Source: Paenibacillus vietnamensis
GTDB taxonomy: Bacteria; Bacillota; Bacilli; Paenibacillales; Paenibacillaceae
Length of the DNA: 64,000 bases
Reading direction: 5' to 3'
Assembly: GCF_020169515.1 (NCBI RefSeq)
Contig: NZ_JAHMHW010000014.1
Coordinates: 1-64,000 of the forward strand
Shown here one piece after another: positions 1-9,126 of the stretch (positions are counted from its first letter, which is position 1; each line of letters opens with the position of its first letter). The notes beneath the pieces are model-generated. The model did no database searches. It had not been told where the DNA came from and saw nothing but the letters and a program-made list of their open reading frames with translations. Made by a program: the position numbers and the translations under genes.

Positions 1-40
1 TCCCGACTCCTGAACGTCTCCTGAACTTTTTTGCTTCATT

Positions 41-92
41 CTCCCCTTAGCTCAGGAAAAAGATCTTCTTCTCCATCCTGAGCTGAGGGGAG
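41..92. repeat. Imperfect inverted repeat, dispersed AGCTCAGGA element
   Basis: The arms at 41-57 (CTCCCCTTAGCTCAGGA) and 76-92 (TCCTGAGCTGAGGGGAG) are reverse complements with one mismatch, separated by 18 bases. The flanks also match partly (TTTGCT-CA before the left arm). Two further direct copies of the arm occur at 29704-29732 and 29829-29857, so this is a dispersed intergenic repeat and not simply a terminator. No T-run follows the right arm. The rest of the gap up to 337 holds no gene I can support, only a small GGCC-TTTG-GGCC hairpin followed by T residues near 273-288, which may be a weak terminator of an upstream gene. Confidence 0.6.
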
Positions 93-337
93 AGTGGCTA
101 AAAGAAACCGTAGCCTGATGATTCCCTTGAAATAAGTGATAGTAAACAACAGCCAACGATATCGGTTGCCGTTTGGCAAGCGCGATTCGAGTTTGATTTC
201 CTGATGATCATGTCAATATGCCTTATGATGTTTTAAAGCTGGAAATTATGGGGATTAACGCGTGTTAATGTAGGCCTTTGGGCCTTTTGTGGCGGCGGAA
301 CAAGGGATTGCTGCAAGAGGCTAGAATTTAAAACTTT

Positions 338-3300
338 ATGAAAAAGATACATAAAAGCAGAAGTTCGATGTTGAAACGTAGCCAATTTACTATATCCATA
401 AAAAGGCAGCTTCAAAAAGTGCTGCTCGTTTTTTGCTGTGCCGCCGCGGCGGGTAACGGCTCCGCCGCGCTTGCGCCGCAGGCGCCTGTGGCGCGAGCGG
501 CTGCGGCTGCGCCCGCCGCCGCCGAAGCCGCAGAGCAGCCGCAAAGCTGGCTGCTCAAATGGCGCGACCCCGCGCTCGCAACCGAGCTGCGCGGGACGCA
601 AGTGCTCCGCCGCCAAGATGAGGCGGCGGTTATGCTCGTGCGTCCAGCCGCCGACGGCGCTGACGCAGAAGCATGGCTGGCCCGGCTGCGGAGCACGCCG
701 GGCGTGGAATATGTGCACCCGAATTTCGGGGTGCACATCTTGCGTTCTGACGCATCGGCGCAGAACGCTGAAGCCGCCGCGCCTGATAGCTCCAAATCTG
801 CCGCGACTGAAAGCGCAGCGACCGACGCTGCAGCCGCCGGCTCTGGGGAATCCGCGCAAGCTGCGAATCAGGCGCAAACCACCGCCTCCTCCGACCCGGC
901 CGCACCTGACAGCGCGGCATCCGACGCCTCAGGCGCGTCCAAAACCGCATACGCGCCAGAGGTTGCAGCGTCCGCCGGCTCGGCCGCACCAGCGTCGTCC
1001 GATTCGTCGCAGATTGCGGCAGCGTCAACAGCCGCAACGATCAAGGCGAACGACCCCGAGCTGCCGAAGCAGCTTTACCTGAACCAGATCGGCGTACCCA
1101 AAGCCTGGCAGACCGCACGCAATCAGACGGGGCTGACCATTGCGATCGTCGATACGGGCGTGGACCTTGACCATCCGGATCTAAAGGGGAACTTGGTGCC
1201 CGGCAAAAATCTGGTCGACCCTGAAGCCCCGCCCGAAGACGACAACGGACACGGGACAAGCGTGGCAGGGATCATCGGAGCAGTAGGCAACAATAAGCTC
1301 GGCATAGCGGGCATTCTTTGGAATGCGAAGATTATGCCGATCAAAGCACTGGATGACCGCGGGGACGGCACCGAGCAGGAGCTTGGCGAAGGGATTTTGT
1401 ACGCGGTGAGAAACGGGGCCAAAATCGTCGTGCTCTCCGTCGGTCTGCACCGGTATTCGCCTTATATGCTGGATATCGTGGAATATGCCGAAAGCAAGGG
1501 AGTGCTGCTCGTCGCTGCCGCCGGCAATGACGGGCAGTCCCTCGGGTCCAAAGCGGCCGTCAAATACCCGGCAGCTTATCCGACGGTGCTCGCCGTCGGG
1601 GGAGTGAAGGCGAACAATACGGCGGATCCGCGCTCAAACCCGGGCAGCGAGCTGGATTTGGCCGCACCGTGGAACGTGTTTACAACCGCTGTCGGCGGTT
1701 TATATAAGAAAGAAGAAGGGACCTCGATGGCTGCTCCGCAAGCGGCGGCCGCCGCGGCATTGGTATGGGCGAGCCACAAATCGCTAAAGCCGTACCAAAT
1801 CCGCGAACTGCTGCGCCAGACCGCTAAGGACATCGGCGCTGCGGGCGTGGACCGCAGCTCGGGCTATGGCGTGCTTCAGGTTGATCAGGCCGTTCGCGCT
1901 TCCTTGAAGCCGGACCGCTTCGAGCCGAACGGCACATCCGGGACGGCGTCCGGATTCCCTCTTCAAACGCAGCTTTCCGCCGTGCTGAACGGCGCTTCGG
2001 ATCAGGATTGGTACGCAATCGAGGTCCCCTACGACGGGACTTTAACGATCCGGTACGAAGGGCTCGTTCCAAGCGGCAAGGCAGTGCCTCCGGTGAGAAC
2101 GACGCATTTTGCAAACGGGAAGCAGCAAGCTTTCTCCGATACGAAGCTGGCCAGCCGCTCTATGGATTTCAAAGTCAAAAAAGGCAAGCAGCTCATCAAA
2201 CTGGCGCTTCTCAATCAAAGCGCCGCTTCGCCGCTTCCGTACAAGCTGACCTCCAGCTTTACGATGAAAGCGGACGATTACGAGCAGAACGACAAGTCCT
2301 ATGAAGCGACTACGCTTCAGCCCCGGACGCAGTCCGTAACGGGCAACTTCCATCAAACGGCCGATCGGGACTGGTTCGCGGTAACGTTCAAGCAGGGCGG
2401 CAAGTTAAGCTTGACCTTAAGCGCCAATACGGCCAGAATCGACCCGGGTCTCGCCGTTCAAAAAGCGGGACAGCAGCTGACTCTTTACGACGACGAAGGG
2501 GAGGGAGAGACGGAAAACTCACCAGTCATAACTGTCACGCCAGGTAAATATTATATTCGTGTTCACAATGCGATTTCATCGGAGGCGAGTCCCACCATCG
2601 GCACTTACAAGCTGGAAATGGATTATACACCGATCTATGACGATCCGAACGAACCGAATGATAAGTCTTACGAAGCGTTTTTGGCGAAGCCGGGCACCGA
2701 GTATGTAGGTGTAATCGGCAGCTACAGCGACACCGACTGGTTTCAGTACCGTACAGCCGCCCAAAGCATTGTCAGTTTAGCCATTACCGGAGTTCCGGCT
2801 GACCGGAATTTGAAGCTGACCGTCTACGACAAACGTATGAAACAGCTGACGACGGCATCCACCGGCGCCAGCGGCAAGCTTCAAACGGAAGAACTGAGGC
2901 TCGGTGCCGATGTCTATTACGTGAAGCTGGCGGCCGACGCGCCCTTCGACAAGCAGTATTACCGGCTAAAAATCAAATCGGAGGAGCTCGTGGCCGGCTA
3001 CCGTGATATTAAAAATCACTGGGCCGAGAACGAAATTGTTGAGTTAAACAAAAGGGGTATCATAAGCGGAACGGGAGAAAGCCGATTCGAGCCGAAGAGG
3101 GCGATAACGAGAGCCGAAGCGGTAGCCATGGTTGTTAAGGCCTACAAGCCGCCCGCTAGCGGGCCGGCGCAGGCCAAGACGTTCAAGGATGTCAAAGCGG
3201 GCCACTGGGCATCGGATGCGATTAAGAGAGCCGTGCAGCAGGGCTGGGTCAAAGGCTACCCGGACGGAAGCTTCAAGCCGGATCAGCCCGTTACGCGCGC

Positions 3301-3520
3301 GGAAATGGCATTTATTATCGGCTATGCGGACGGCATAAAGCCGAAGCTGCCCGTCGTCAATCCGTTTGACGATGTGAAGCGTTCGGCCTGGTCGGCGCCG
3401 ATGCTGTTCGCAATGAAGCAGAGCGGGATCATCGAAGGCATCGAAGACGGTTTGTTTAAGCCAAATCAGAAGGCAAGCCGGGCCGATTTTACGGTGCTGC
3501 TGCACCGGATTATTACGTAA
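338..3520 (+). CDS. Subtilisin-like S8 serine protease with PPC and SLH domains
   Basis: Secreted serine endopeptidase of 1060 residues, probably held on the cell wall. The N-terminus is basic then hydrophobic, like a long signal peptide. A propeptide-like stretch ends in VEYVHPNFG near residue 131, and an Ala/Ser-rich linker covers about residues 135-230. The S8 domain has Asp272 (VDTG), His305 (GHGTS), Asn397 (AAGND) and Ser463 (GTSMAAP), so the triad and oxyanion residue are all present. Three pre-peptidase C-terminal-like repeats follow (about 530-880, each with a D-x-DW core), then three SLH domains from about 886 to the end. The start is uncertain: no good ribosome binding site precedes 338, and 368 is an alternative ATG. 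The next gene starts 17 bases after the stop. Protease and anchor assignments are firm; the substrate is unknown. Confidence 0.9.
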   Translation: MKKIHKSRSSMLKRSQFTISIKRQLQKVLLVFCCAAAAGNGSAALAPQAPVARAAAAAPAAAEAAEQPQSWLLKWRDPALATELRGTQVLRRQDEAAVMLVRPAADGADAEAWLARLRSTPGVEYVHPNFGVHILRSDASAQNAEAAAPDSSKSAATESAATDAAAAGSGESAQAANQAQTTASSDPAAPDSAASDASGASKTAYAPEVAASAGSAAPASSDSSQIAAASTAATIKANDPELPKQLYLNQIGVPKAWQTARNQTGLTIAIVDTGVDLDHPDLKGNLVPGKNLVDPEAPPEDDNGHGTSVAGIIGAVGNNKLGIAGILWNAKIMPIKALDDRGDGTEQELGEGILYAVRNGAKIVVLSVGLHRYSPYMLDIVEYAESKGVLLVAAAGNDGQSLGSKAAVKYPAAYPTVLAVGGVKANNTADPRSNPGSELDLAAPWNVFTTAVGGLYKKEEGTSMAAPQAAAAAALVWASHKSLKPYQIRELLRQTAKDIGAAGVDRSSGYGVLQVDQAVRASLKPDRFEPNGTSGTASGFPLQTQLSAVLNGASDQDWYAIEVPYDGTLTIRYEGLVPSGKAVPPVRTTHFANGKQQAFSDTKLASRSMDFKVKKGKQLIKLALLNQSAASPLPYKLTSSFTMKADDYEQNDKSYEATTLQPRTQSVTGNFHQTADRDWFAVTFKQGGKLSLTLSANTARIDPGLAVQKAGQQLTLYDDEGEGETENSPVITVTPGKYYIRVHNAISSEASPTIGTYKLEMDYTPIYDDPNEPNDKSYEAFLAKPGTEYVGVIGSYSDTDWFQYRTAAQSIVSLAITGVPADRNLKLTVYDKRMKQLTTASTGASGKLQTEELRLGADVYYVKLAADAPFDKQYYRLKIKSEELVAGYRDIKNHWAENEIVELNKRGIISGTGESRFEPKRAITRAEAVAMVVKAYKPPASGPAQAKTFKDVKAGHWASDAIKRAVQQGWVKGYPDGSFKPDQPVTRAEMAFIIGYADGIKPKLPVVNPFDDVKRSAWSAPMLFAMKQSGIIEGIEDGLFKPNQKASRADFTVLLHRIIT

Positions 3521-3537
3521 CAGTTACGGGAGGATTC

Positions 3538-3804
3538 ATGAACGCGGATAACGGGGTTTACGCCGATCTGCAGAACTACTCCGGCATAACCGGATTGTTC
3601 TCGATCGTCATTGTCATTCTTTCAATTATCATTGTGTGGGTCGTGCTTCAGGAAGTGAAGTGGGAGGCCATTTTCAAATTTCCGCGAAGTCCGAAGGCCC
3701 GAATTTTTCAAGTTATCGCGGCCATCGTCATCGGCCATTTGCTTGCAAAATTTATGCTTGAATATTGGGGATATACCGTACTTCTACGGGCTTTTGTCGA
3801 ATAA
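3538..3804 (+). CDS. DUF1146 (YwzB-like) small membrane protein
   Basis: An 88-residue protein with two predicted membrane helices (about residues 19-42 and 60-80) and the pattern of the DUF1146/YwzB family, whose function is unknown. In Bacillus its homologue lies between the ATP synthase operon and murA, and murA also follows here. A ribosome binding site GGGAGG lies 7 bases before the ATG. It sits 17 bases behind the protease gene, so the two may be co-transcribed. No ywmB-like gene lies between it and murA. Confidence 0.75.
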   Translation: MNADNGVYADLQNYSGITGLFSIVIVILSIIIVWVVLQEVKWEAIFKFPRSPKARIFQVIAAIVIGHLLAKFMLEYWGYTVLLRAFVE

Positions 3805-3994
3805 CAAATGCGAAACATGTCAACAATGGTAATACATGACGGTATGAAAATGCGACCGGCTTACGAATAGGTATTTATTGGGACCCAGTTTGCTTTGAAA
3901 ACGCATTTTTGTCCCCGAAAAATGCCGATTTTCAAGAGTTTGAGCAGGACTCTGTCGAGTAAAGCGCATTCAAAAAGTGGCAAATATTTTAAGC

Positions 3995-4023
3995 TTGTCG
4001 ATTGGTGTAAATGTTGATAAGAT
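3995..4023 (+). promoter_or_regulatory. Probable sigma-A promoter of murA
   Basis: TTGTCG at 3995-4000 and TAAGAT at 4018-4023 are separated by 17 bases and lie 80 bases before the murA start. The rest of the 299-base gap (3805-4103) shows no gene. The call rests on pattern only. Confidence 0.45.
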
Positions 4024-4103
4024 GTAGTTTGAGTTTGGCGTAGTGTACCAATTTATTCACGATTTAGGTAATCGAATTTGCAGTTCGCGGAGGGAACCAA
4101 AAG

Positions 4104-5540
4104 ATGACTAAAATTATCGTCCGCGGGGGCCAGCGTTTAAAGGGAACGGTCCGTGTCAGCGGAGCAAAAAATGCAGTACTTCCCATCTTGGCTGCCTCAT
4201 TATTGGCGACAGAAGGAGACAGCGTCATCTGTGACGTTCCCCTCCTCGACGACGTTATGACGATCCAGAAGGTGCTTGCTTCTTTAGGAGCGCAATTATC
4301 CTATAACAACGAAACGATGAAAATCTCGGTTCCGGTGATTTCTTCTTACGAAGCGCCTTACGAGCTCATCCGCAAAATGCGGGCATCCTTCCTTGTGATG
4401 GGGCCGCTGCTTGCGCGCATAGGCAGAGTCCGGATTTCCTTGCCGGGCGGCTGCGCGATCGGGACACGTCCGATCGACCAGCATTTGAAGGGCTTTGAGG
4501 CGATGGGCGCGGAAATTACATTGGGGCAAGGTTTTATTGAAGCCAAGACAAAAACCCGTCTCAAAGGCGCAAAAATTTATTTGGACGTTGCCAGCGTAGG
4601 CGCAACGGAGAATATTATGATGGCTGCGGCTCTGGCCGAAGGCACAACCATTCTTGAAAATGCAGCCAAGGAACCGGAAATCGTAGACCTGGCTAATTAC
4701 ATCAACGCCATGGGCGGCAAGGTTCGCGGCGCGGGCACCGGAGTGATCCGCATCGAGGGCGTGGACCGCATGCATGGAGCAAAGCATAATGTTATACCTG
4801 ACCGCGTAGAAGCGGGTACTTATATGATTGCGGCGGCCATTACGGGCGGGGACGTGTTCGTGGAAGGCGCCATTGCCGATCACTTGACTCCGGTCATTTC
4901 GAAGCTTCAAGAGATGGGCGTAGAAATTACCGAAAGCGACAACGGTCTTCGCGTCCGCTCCGGCGACGTTCTGAAATCAGTCGATGTCAAAACGCTCCCG
5001 CATCCGGGCTTCCCGACGGATATGCAATCGCAAATGATGGCGCTGCTGCTTGTATCCCAAGGGACCAGCGTAGTGACCGAAACGGTATTCGAAAACCGGT
5101 TCATGCATGTTGACGAATTCCAGAAGATGAATGCGCAAATCAAGGTGGAAGGGCGATCGGCGATCGTTAGCGGCGGTTTGCCGCTTACCGGCGCAAAGGT
5201 ATGCGCAACCGATTTGCGCGCCGGCGCAGCCTTGATCTGTGCGGCGCTTCGCGCCGAAGGCGAGACTGAAGTTACCGGCCTGCACCATGTCGACCGCGGT
5301 TATGTCAATATTACCGGCAAGCTGGCGGCGCTTGGCGCGAACATTATCCGCGTGGAAGCGGAGGGCGACGGCGTTCCGGCGGCGGTTACGACCGTTCCGG
5401 CAAAAGCGTCTGCGGCTGCAGCTTCAGCCAAGCTCGTACCTGTAGCCGTAGCCGCTTCGGCAGCGGCAGACAGTGAATCGGCTTCCTACAAACGCGAGAA
5501 AGAAGTGGCCGTACTGAAGATTCAGCCTACCTGGGCATAA
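4104..5540 (+). CDS. murA: UDP-N-acetylglucosamine 1-carboxyvinyltransferase MurA
   Basis: Catalyses the first committed step of peptidoglycan synthesis in the cytoplasm: transfer of enolpyruvate from PEP to UDP-GlcNAc. The family start (VSGAKNAVLPILAA) and the catalytic loop PGGCAIG with Cys117, the fosfomycin target, are visible, followed by the usual inside-out alpha/beta barrel sequence. At 478 residues it is about 50-60 longer than typical MurA. The surplus is an Ala/Val-rich tail from about residue 420 to the end, closing with VLKIQPTWA. A ribosome binding site CGGAGGG lies upstream and a strong terminator follows, so it appears monocistronic. The DUF1146 gene before it supports the MurAA-type copy of Bacilli. 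Confidence 0.95.
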   Translation: MTKIIVRGGQRLKGTVRVSGAKNAVLPILAASLLATEGDSVICDVPLLDDVMTIQKVLASLGAQLSYNNETMKISVPVISSYEAPYELIRKMRASFLVMGPLLARIGRVRISLPGGCAIGTRPIDQHLKGFEAMGAEITLGQGFIEAKTKTRLKGAKIYLDVASVGATENIMMAAALAEGTTILENAAKEPEIVDLANYINAMGGKVRGAGTGVIRIEGVDRMHGAKHNVIPDRVEAGTYMIAAAITGGDVFVEGAIADHLTPVISKLQEMGVEITESDNGLRVRSGDVLKSVDVKTLPHPGFPTDMQSQMMALLLVSQGTSVVTETVFENRFMHVDEFQKMNAQIKVEGRSAIVSGGLPLTGAKVCATDLRAGAALICAALRAEGETEVTGLHHVDRGYVNITGKLAALGANIIRVEAEGDGVPAAVTTVPAKASAAAASAKLVPVAVAASAAADSESASYKREKEVAVLKIQPTWA

Positions 5541-5564
5541 GCCATAAAGCGACCATCGAAAAAG

Positions 5565-5609
5565 CTGTTGCAAACCAGCCCCATCCGGCTCGTTTGCAAC
5601 AGTTTTTTT
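5565..5609 (+). terminator. Rho-independent terminator after murA
   Basis: CTGTTGCAAAC (5565-5575) and GTTTGCAACAG (5592-5602) form a perfect 11-bp stem followed by a run of seven T residues. Confidence 0.9.
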
Positions 5610-5677
5610 GAATTTTTAGGCCTTTATAGGCTTCGCATGATATGCTCTTATAGAGAATGAGAAAAGGAGCGGCAAAC

Positions 5678-6655
5678 ATGGCAACGATTCACGATGTGGC
5701 GAAAAAAGCCAAAGTATCCGTGACGACGGTTTCCCGCGTTCTGAATAACCGGGGCTACATAAGCGAGGCGACGAGAGCGAAGGTTTTCAAGGTTATGGAG
5801 CAGCTGAATTATCAGCCGAATGAAATTGCGCGTTCCCTGCTAAGAAAGCAGTCGAACGTGATCGGACTTATTATTCCTAATGTCGCTCATCCGTTTTTCG
5901 GAGAATTCGCGAACCACGTGGAAAATTACGCATACGGGAAAGGCTTTAAAATGCTGCTGTGCAATTCACAGCTCGATCCGGTCAAGGAAAAGGATTATAT
6001 CGATATGCTGAAGCGCAATCGCGTCGATGGCATCATCATGGGAAGCCATACCTTGCAAGTTGAGGAATATATCCATCTGAACTCGCCGATCGTAACGATC
6101 GACCGGCAGATCGGAACGGATATTCCCTATATTTCCTCGGATAACCGGATGGGCGGGAGCATGGCGGCCAAGCTGCTGCTCGCGCAAGGCTGCCGGAAAA
6201 TCGCTCATATATGCGGCAACCTGGAGCTCCAGCTGCTAGCGAACCGGCGGACCGAAGCGTTTCTTGAAGTCATGAAGGAGAACGGTATGGAGCCGGTTGT
6301 CGTACAAACGGATATAGACGTCTTTCAGCAGCTGCAGTACGGAAGGATCATACGCCGGCTTTTCGAGGAGCATCCGGATATTGACGGTTTGTTTGCGACC
6401 AGCGATATTATCGCCGCCTTTGTCATTAAGGAATGCGCGGCAATCGGCAAACGTGTCCCGGAGGATGTCAAAATCATCGGCTATGACGACATTAATGCAG
6501 CCAGCTGGATGATGCCGCCGATCACGACGATTAAGCAGCCGATCGAACAAATGGCGCAAATGGCCGTAGACCTGATTTTGCAGCAAATGAACGAAGAGGA
6601 GTACCGGCCCGAAAATGTTCTCCCGGTATCGTTAATCGAGCGGGCAACAACATAA
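5678..6655 (+). CDS. LacI-family transcriptional regulator of the fructan/sucrose cassette
   Basis: A 325-residue repressor with an N-terminal LacI helix-turn-helix (ATIHDVAKKAKVSVTTVSRV) and hinge, followed by a periplasmic-binding-protein-like sensor domain. An upstream in-frame ATG at 5657 exists, but the ribosome binding site AAAAGGAG (5662-5669) sits just before the ATG at 5678, and family members begin with M-A-T-I-x-D-V-A, so 5678 is chosen. It has its own terminator, and its probable target is the palindromic operator overlapping the promoter of the next gene. The importer and GH32 gene downstream suggest that it senses sucrose, fructose or a fructo-oligosaccharide. The effector is inferred, not seen. 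Confidence 0.9.
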   Translation: MATIHDVAKKAKVSVTTVSRVLNNRGYISEATRAKVFKVMEQLNYQPNEIARSLLRKQSNVIGLIIPNVAHPFFGEFANHVENYAYGKGFKMLLCNSQLDPVKEKDYIDMLKRNRVDGIIMGSHTLQVEEYIHLNSPIVTIDRQIGTDIPYISSDNRMGGSMAAKLLLAQGCRKIAHICGNLELQLLANRRTEAFLEVMKENGMEPVVVQTDIDVFQQLQYGRIIRRLFEEHPDIDGLFATSDIIAAFVIKECAAIGKRVPEDVKIIGYDDINAASWMMPPITTIKQPIEQMAQMAVDLILQQMNEEEYRPENVLPVSLIERATT

Positions 6656-6669
6656 TATTTGGCTGAGAA

Positions 6670-6695
6670 AACCCTTGATAATCAAGGGTTTTTTT
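6670..6695 (+). terminator. Rho-independent terminator after the LacI gene
   Basis: AACCCTTG (6670-6677) pairs with CAAGGGTT (6683-6690) and is followed directly by seven T residues. It separates the regulator from the transport operon. Confidence 0.88.
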
Positions 6696-6709
6696 ATGTT
6701 TCCAATATT

Positions 6710-6765
6710 ATGTCAAACGGTTGATATGTCAAACGTTTGACATACGAAGGTGACAGCTATATAAT
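6710..6765 (+). promoter_or_regulatory. Two LacI-type operators overlapping a consensus sigma-A promoter
   Basis: ATGTCAAACGTTTGACAT (6726-6743) is a perfect palindrome with the central CG typical of LacI-family operators. An imperfect copy, ATGTCAAACGGTTGATAT (6710-6727), lies immediately upstream. The -35 TTGACA (6737-6742) is part of the perfect operator, and the -10 TATAAT (6760-6765) follows after 17 bases. Both hexamers match consensus exactly, so the promoter should be strong and shut when the operator is occupied. The solute-binding-protein gene starts 73 bases after the -10. Confidence 0.85.
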
Positions 6766-6837
6766 ACGGAATGTAAGCGGTTTATGAATGATTTGAGTCG
6801 TATCGTCTAAACCTATGAAATATCGGGGGGTATTTAC

Positions 6838-8136
6838 ATGAAAACGATGAAATGGATGAAGGTTCTGGCGTTGTCTCTTGCAGTTATGATGTTTGTTGCT
6901 GCTTGCGGAAAAAATGAGCAGCAGGAAAGCGGTTCCGGAGTAAAGATTACGCTGCTGAATTCAAAAGGCGAAATTCAATCCCAGCTGGAGGCGGCGGCAG
7001 CGGCCTTCAAAGAGGACTATCCGGATATTACGCTGGAAATTATCCCGGTACCGGCCGGCCAATCCCCGTTTGAAAAGGCGTCCGCGTTGTACGCGTCCGG
7101 TAACCCGGCTACGATAACGATGCTCGATACCGGCGATGTGGAGAAGTTTAAGGACCGGATCCTGGACTTAAGCGGAGAGAAGTGGATGGCGGATGCGGTT
7201 GACCGCAGCACCTCGCTCACGACGTTTGACGGCAAAAATTATGCATTCCCGCTCGCCATTGAAGGTTATGGCTTTATTTATAACAAAGCCGTTGTCGATC
7301 AGGCGGTAGGAGGCTCCTTTGACCCGGCAACGATTACGACGACCGATGCGCTCGAGCAGCTCTTCCAGAAAATCGAAGCGTCAGGAAAAGCTCCGCTCAT
7401 CGTTTCGCCGATGGACTGGTCGCTTGGCGCCCACTACTTGCCGCTGGCCTATGCCGGCCAATCCAGCGATCCGGCCGCAGTGGCACGGTTCGTGGAGGAT
7501 CTGAAGGCAGGCAAAGTTGATCTTGCAAGCAACAGTGTGTTTAACGGATTGCTGGATACGTTTGATTTGATGGCAAAGTACAACATTGATAAGAAATCGC
7601 CTTTGTCCGGCACTTATGAGAGAGGCCCTGAGGTACTGGGCAAAGGGGAAGTGGGCATCTGGTTCCAGGGCAACTGGGCATGGCCGCAAATCAGCAGCTT
7701 TGATACGGCAAGCGGCCAATACGGCTTCCTGCCTGTACCGGTCAGCAACAATGCGGACGATTTTGGCAACACCCAAATCTCTTCCGCGGTATCGAAACGT
7801 CTCGTTCTCGACAAAGAAAAGAATACGGCAGAGCAGCAAGCCGCGGCCAAAACGTTCCTGGAGTGGATGGTATACAGCGAGAAGGGTCAGGATTTCCTGG
7901 TCAATCAGGCGAACATCATTCCCGCATTCAAGAACATTAAGCTCGAAGCGAAGGATCCGCTTGCCAAATCGATTTCCGACTATATTGCGAAAGGAAAATC
8001 AGAGGAGTCGATGAGCACGCTGCCGGCCGACCACTGGGCGAAAATCGGAGCTTCCATGCAAAAATATTTGGCGGGAGCGGCCGACCGTGCAACGCTGCTG
8101 ACGGAAATTCAGGATTATTGGAAGACGGTTAAATAA
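6838..8136 (+). CDS. Sugar ABC transporter solute-binding lipoprotein (CUT1 type)
   Basis: A 432-residue extracellular lipoprotein that captures the sugar for the two permeases downstream. The N-terminus is a lipoprotein signal with lipobox V-A-A-C at residues 20-23, followed by an acidic/polar linker. The rest has the pattern of the family 1 extracellular solute-binding domain (SBP_bac_1). It is the first gene of the operon behind the operator-controlled promoter and has a strong GGGGGG-type ribosome binding site. The substrate is inferred from the GH32 enzyme at the end of the operon as sucrose or a fructo-oligosaccharide/levan fragment. Confidence 0.9.
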   Translation: MKTMKWMKVLALSLAVMMFVAACGKNEQQESGSGVKITLLNSKGEIQSQLEAAAAAFKEDYPDITLEIIPVPAGQSPFEKASALYASGNPATITMLDTGDVEKFKDRILDLSGEKWMADAVDRSTSLTTFDGKNYAFPLAIEGYGFIYNKAVVDQAVGGSFDPATITTTDALEQLFQKIEASGKAPLIVSPMDWSLGAHYLPLAYAGQSSDPAAVARFVEDLKAGKVDLASNSVFNGLLDTFDLMAKYNIDKKSPLSGTYERGPEVLGKGEVGIWFQGNWAWPQISSFDTASGQYGFLPVPVSNNADDFGNTQISSAVSKRLVLDKEKNTAEQQAAAKTFLEWMVYSEKGQDFLVNQANIIPAFKNIKLEAKDPLAKSISDYIAKGKSEESMSTLPADHWAKIGASMQKYLAGAADRATLLTEIQDYWKTVK

Positions 8137-8152
8137 GGAAGGGATACGAACG

Positions 8153-8186
8153 CCGGCTTGCCCTGCCGGATAGCGGGGCAGGCCGG
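8153..8186 (+). other. Intercistronic hairpin between binding protein and permease genes
   Basis: CCGGCTTGCC (8153-8162) pairs with GGCAGGCCGG (8177-8186) with one G-U pair. No T-run follows. Such hairpins after a binding-protein gene commonly stabilise its message over that of the permeases; that role is inferred here. Confidence 0.55.
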
Positions 8187-8238
8187 TCTTATCTTTAACG
8201 CCGGTGAACCGGCAAAACTTAAATGAATGCGGGGGATC

Positions 8239-9126
8239 ATGATGACGACGGAAAAAGGGCTGTGGGATCGTTTGAGACTGCGGCTGCTCTTTACCGGTCC
8301 TACTTTATTCGCTTTTCTTGCTGTAATGATCGTTCCATTCCTGTACGGGATCTACTTGACCTTTACGAATTGGGACGGCATTTCTACGACAAGCACTTTT
8401 GTCGGAGTTGAAAATTATTTTTCCGTTTTTCAGGATACGGTGTTCTGGAAATCCTTTTTGTTAACGCTCAAATATGTATTCGTTACCGTCGTTCTGATTA
8501 ATGCGTTTGCTTTTTTGCTTGCTTATGCTTTGACGAGCGGGTTAAAGGGACAAAGCTTGTTCCGGGCCGGTTTTTTTATTCCGAATCTGGTCGGCGGCAT
8601 TGTGCTCGGATTTGTCTGGCAGTTCATTTTCTCCAACGTTCTGGTGTATTTGGGCAAGGAGCTGAGCTTTCCATTATTCGGCGATTCATGGCTGGCTGAC
8701 CCGAATAAAGCGTTCTGGGCGATGATTATCGTCACGGTATGGCAGTATGCGGGTTATATGATGGTTATTTATGTAGCCGGACTGATGAACGTACCGAACG
8801 ACATTATGGAGGCGGCAAGCATCGACGGTGCAAGCCTGCTGACGAAACTGCGCAAAATGGTTTTGCCGCTCATGGTGCCTTCTTTTATCGTCTGTATTTT
8901 TCTCTCCCTGCAAAGGGGCTTCATGGTTTATGACCTGAACATTTCCCTGACAAAGGGCGGTCCTTTCAAAAGCACGGAGATGGTCTCGATGCATGTTTAC
9001 GAAAAGGCGTTTCTTTCGAGGGATTACGGCGTAGGCCAAGCGGAAGCGTTTGTCCTGTTCCTGCTGGTCGCGATCATTACGATTGCACAGGTGTACTTCA
9101 GCAAAAAAATGGAGGTAGAGGCGTAA
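8239..9126 (+). CDS. Sugar ABC transporter permease (MalF/UgpA-like)
   Basis: About 295 residues with six predicted membrane helices and the cytoplasmic EAA loop (EAASIDGASLLTKLRKMVLP), the contact site for the ATPase. The ATG at 8239 or 8242 is preferred over the one at 8227, because GGGGG at 8231-8235 is the only plausible ribosome binding site. Its stop overlaps the start of the next permease in TAATG. No ATPase gene is present in the operon, so a shared MsmX-type ATPase encoded elsewhere is likely, as for many CUT1 importers in Bacilli. Confidence 0.9.
   Translation: MMTTEKGLWDRLRLRLLFTGPTLFAFLAVMIVPFLYGIYLTFTNWDGISTTSTFVGVENYFSVFQDTVFWKSFLLTLKYVFVTVVLINAFAFLLAYALTSGLKGQSLFRAGFFIPNLVGGIVLGFVWQFIFSNVLVYLGKELSFPLFGDSWLADPNKAFWAMIIVTVWQYAGYMMVIYVAGLMNVPNDIMEAASIDGASLLTKLRKMVLPLMVPSFIVCIFLSLQRGFMVYDLNISLTKGGPFKSTEMVSMHVYEKAFLSRDYGVGQAEAFVLFLLVAIITIAQVYFSKKMEVEA

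Noticed and set aside
412..1082. Long open frames on both strands inside the protease gene
   Set aside because: They arise from the very GC-rich, Ala-rich coding stretch; they lack start signals and protein-like composition, while the S8 frame carries the propeptide and catalytic domain.
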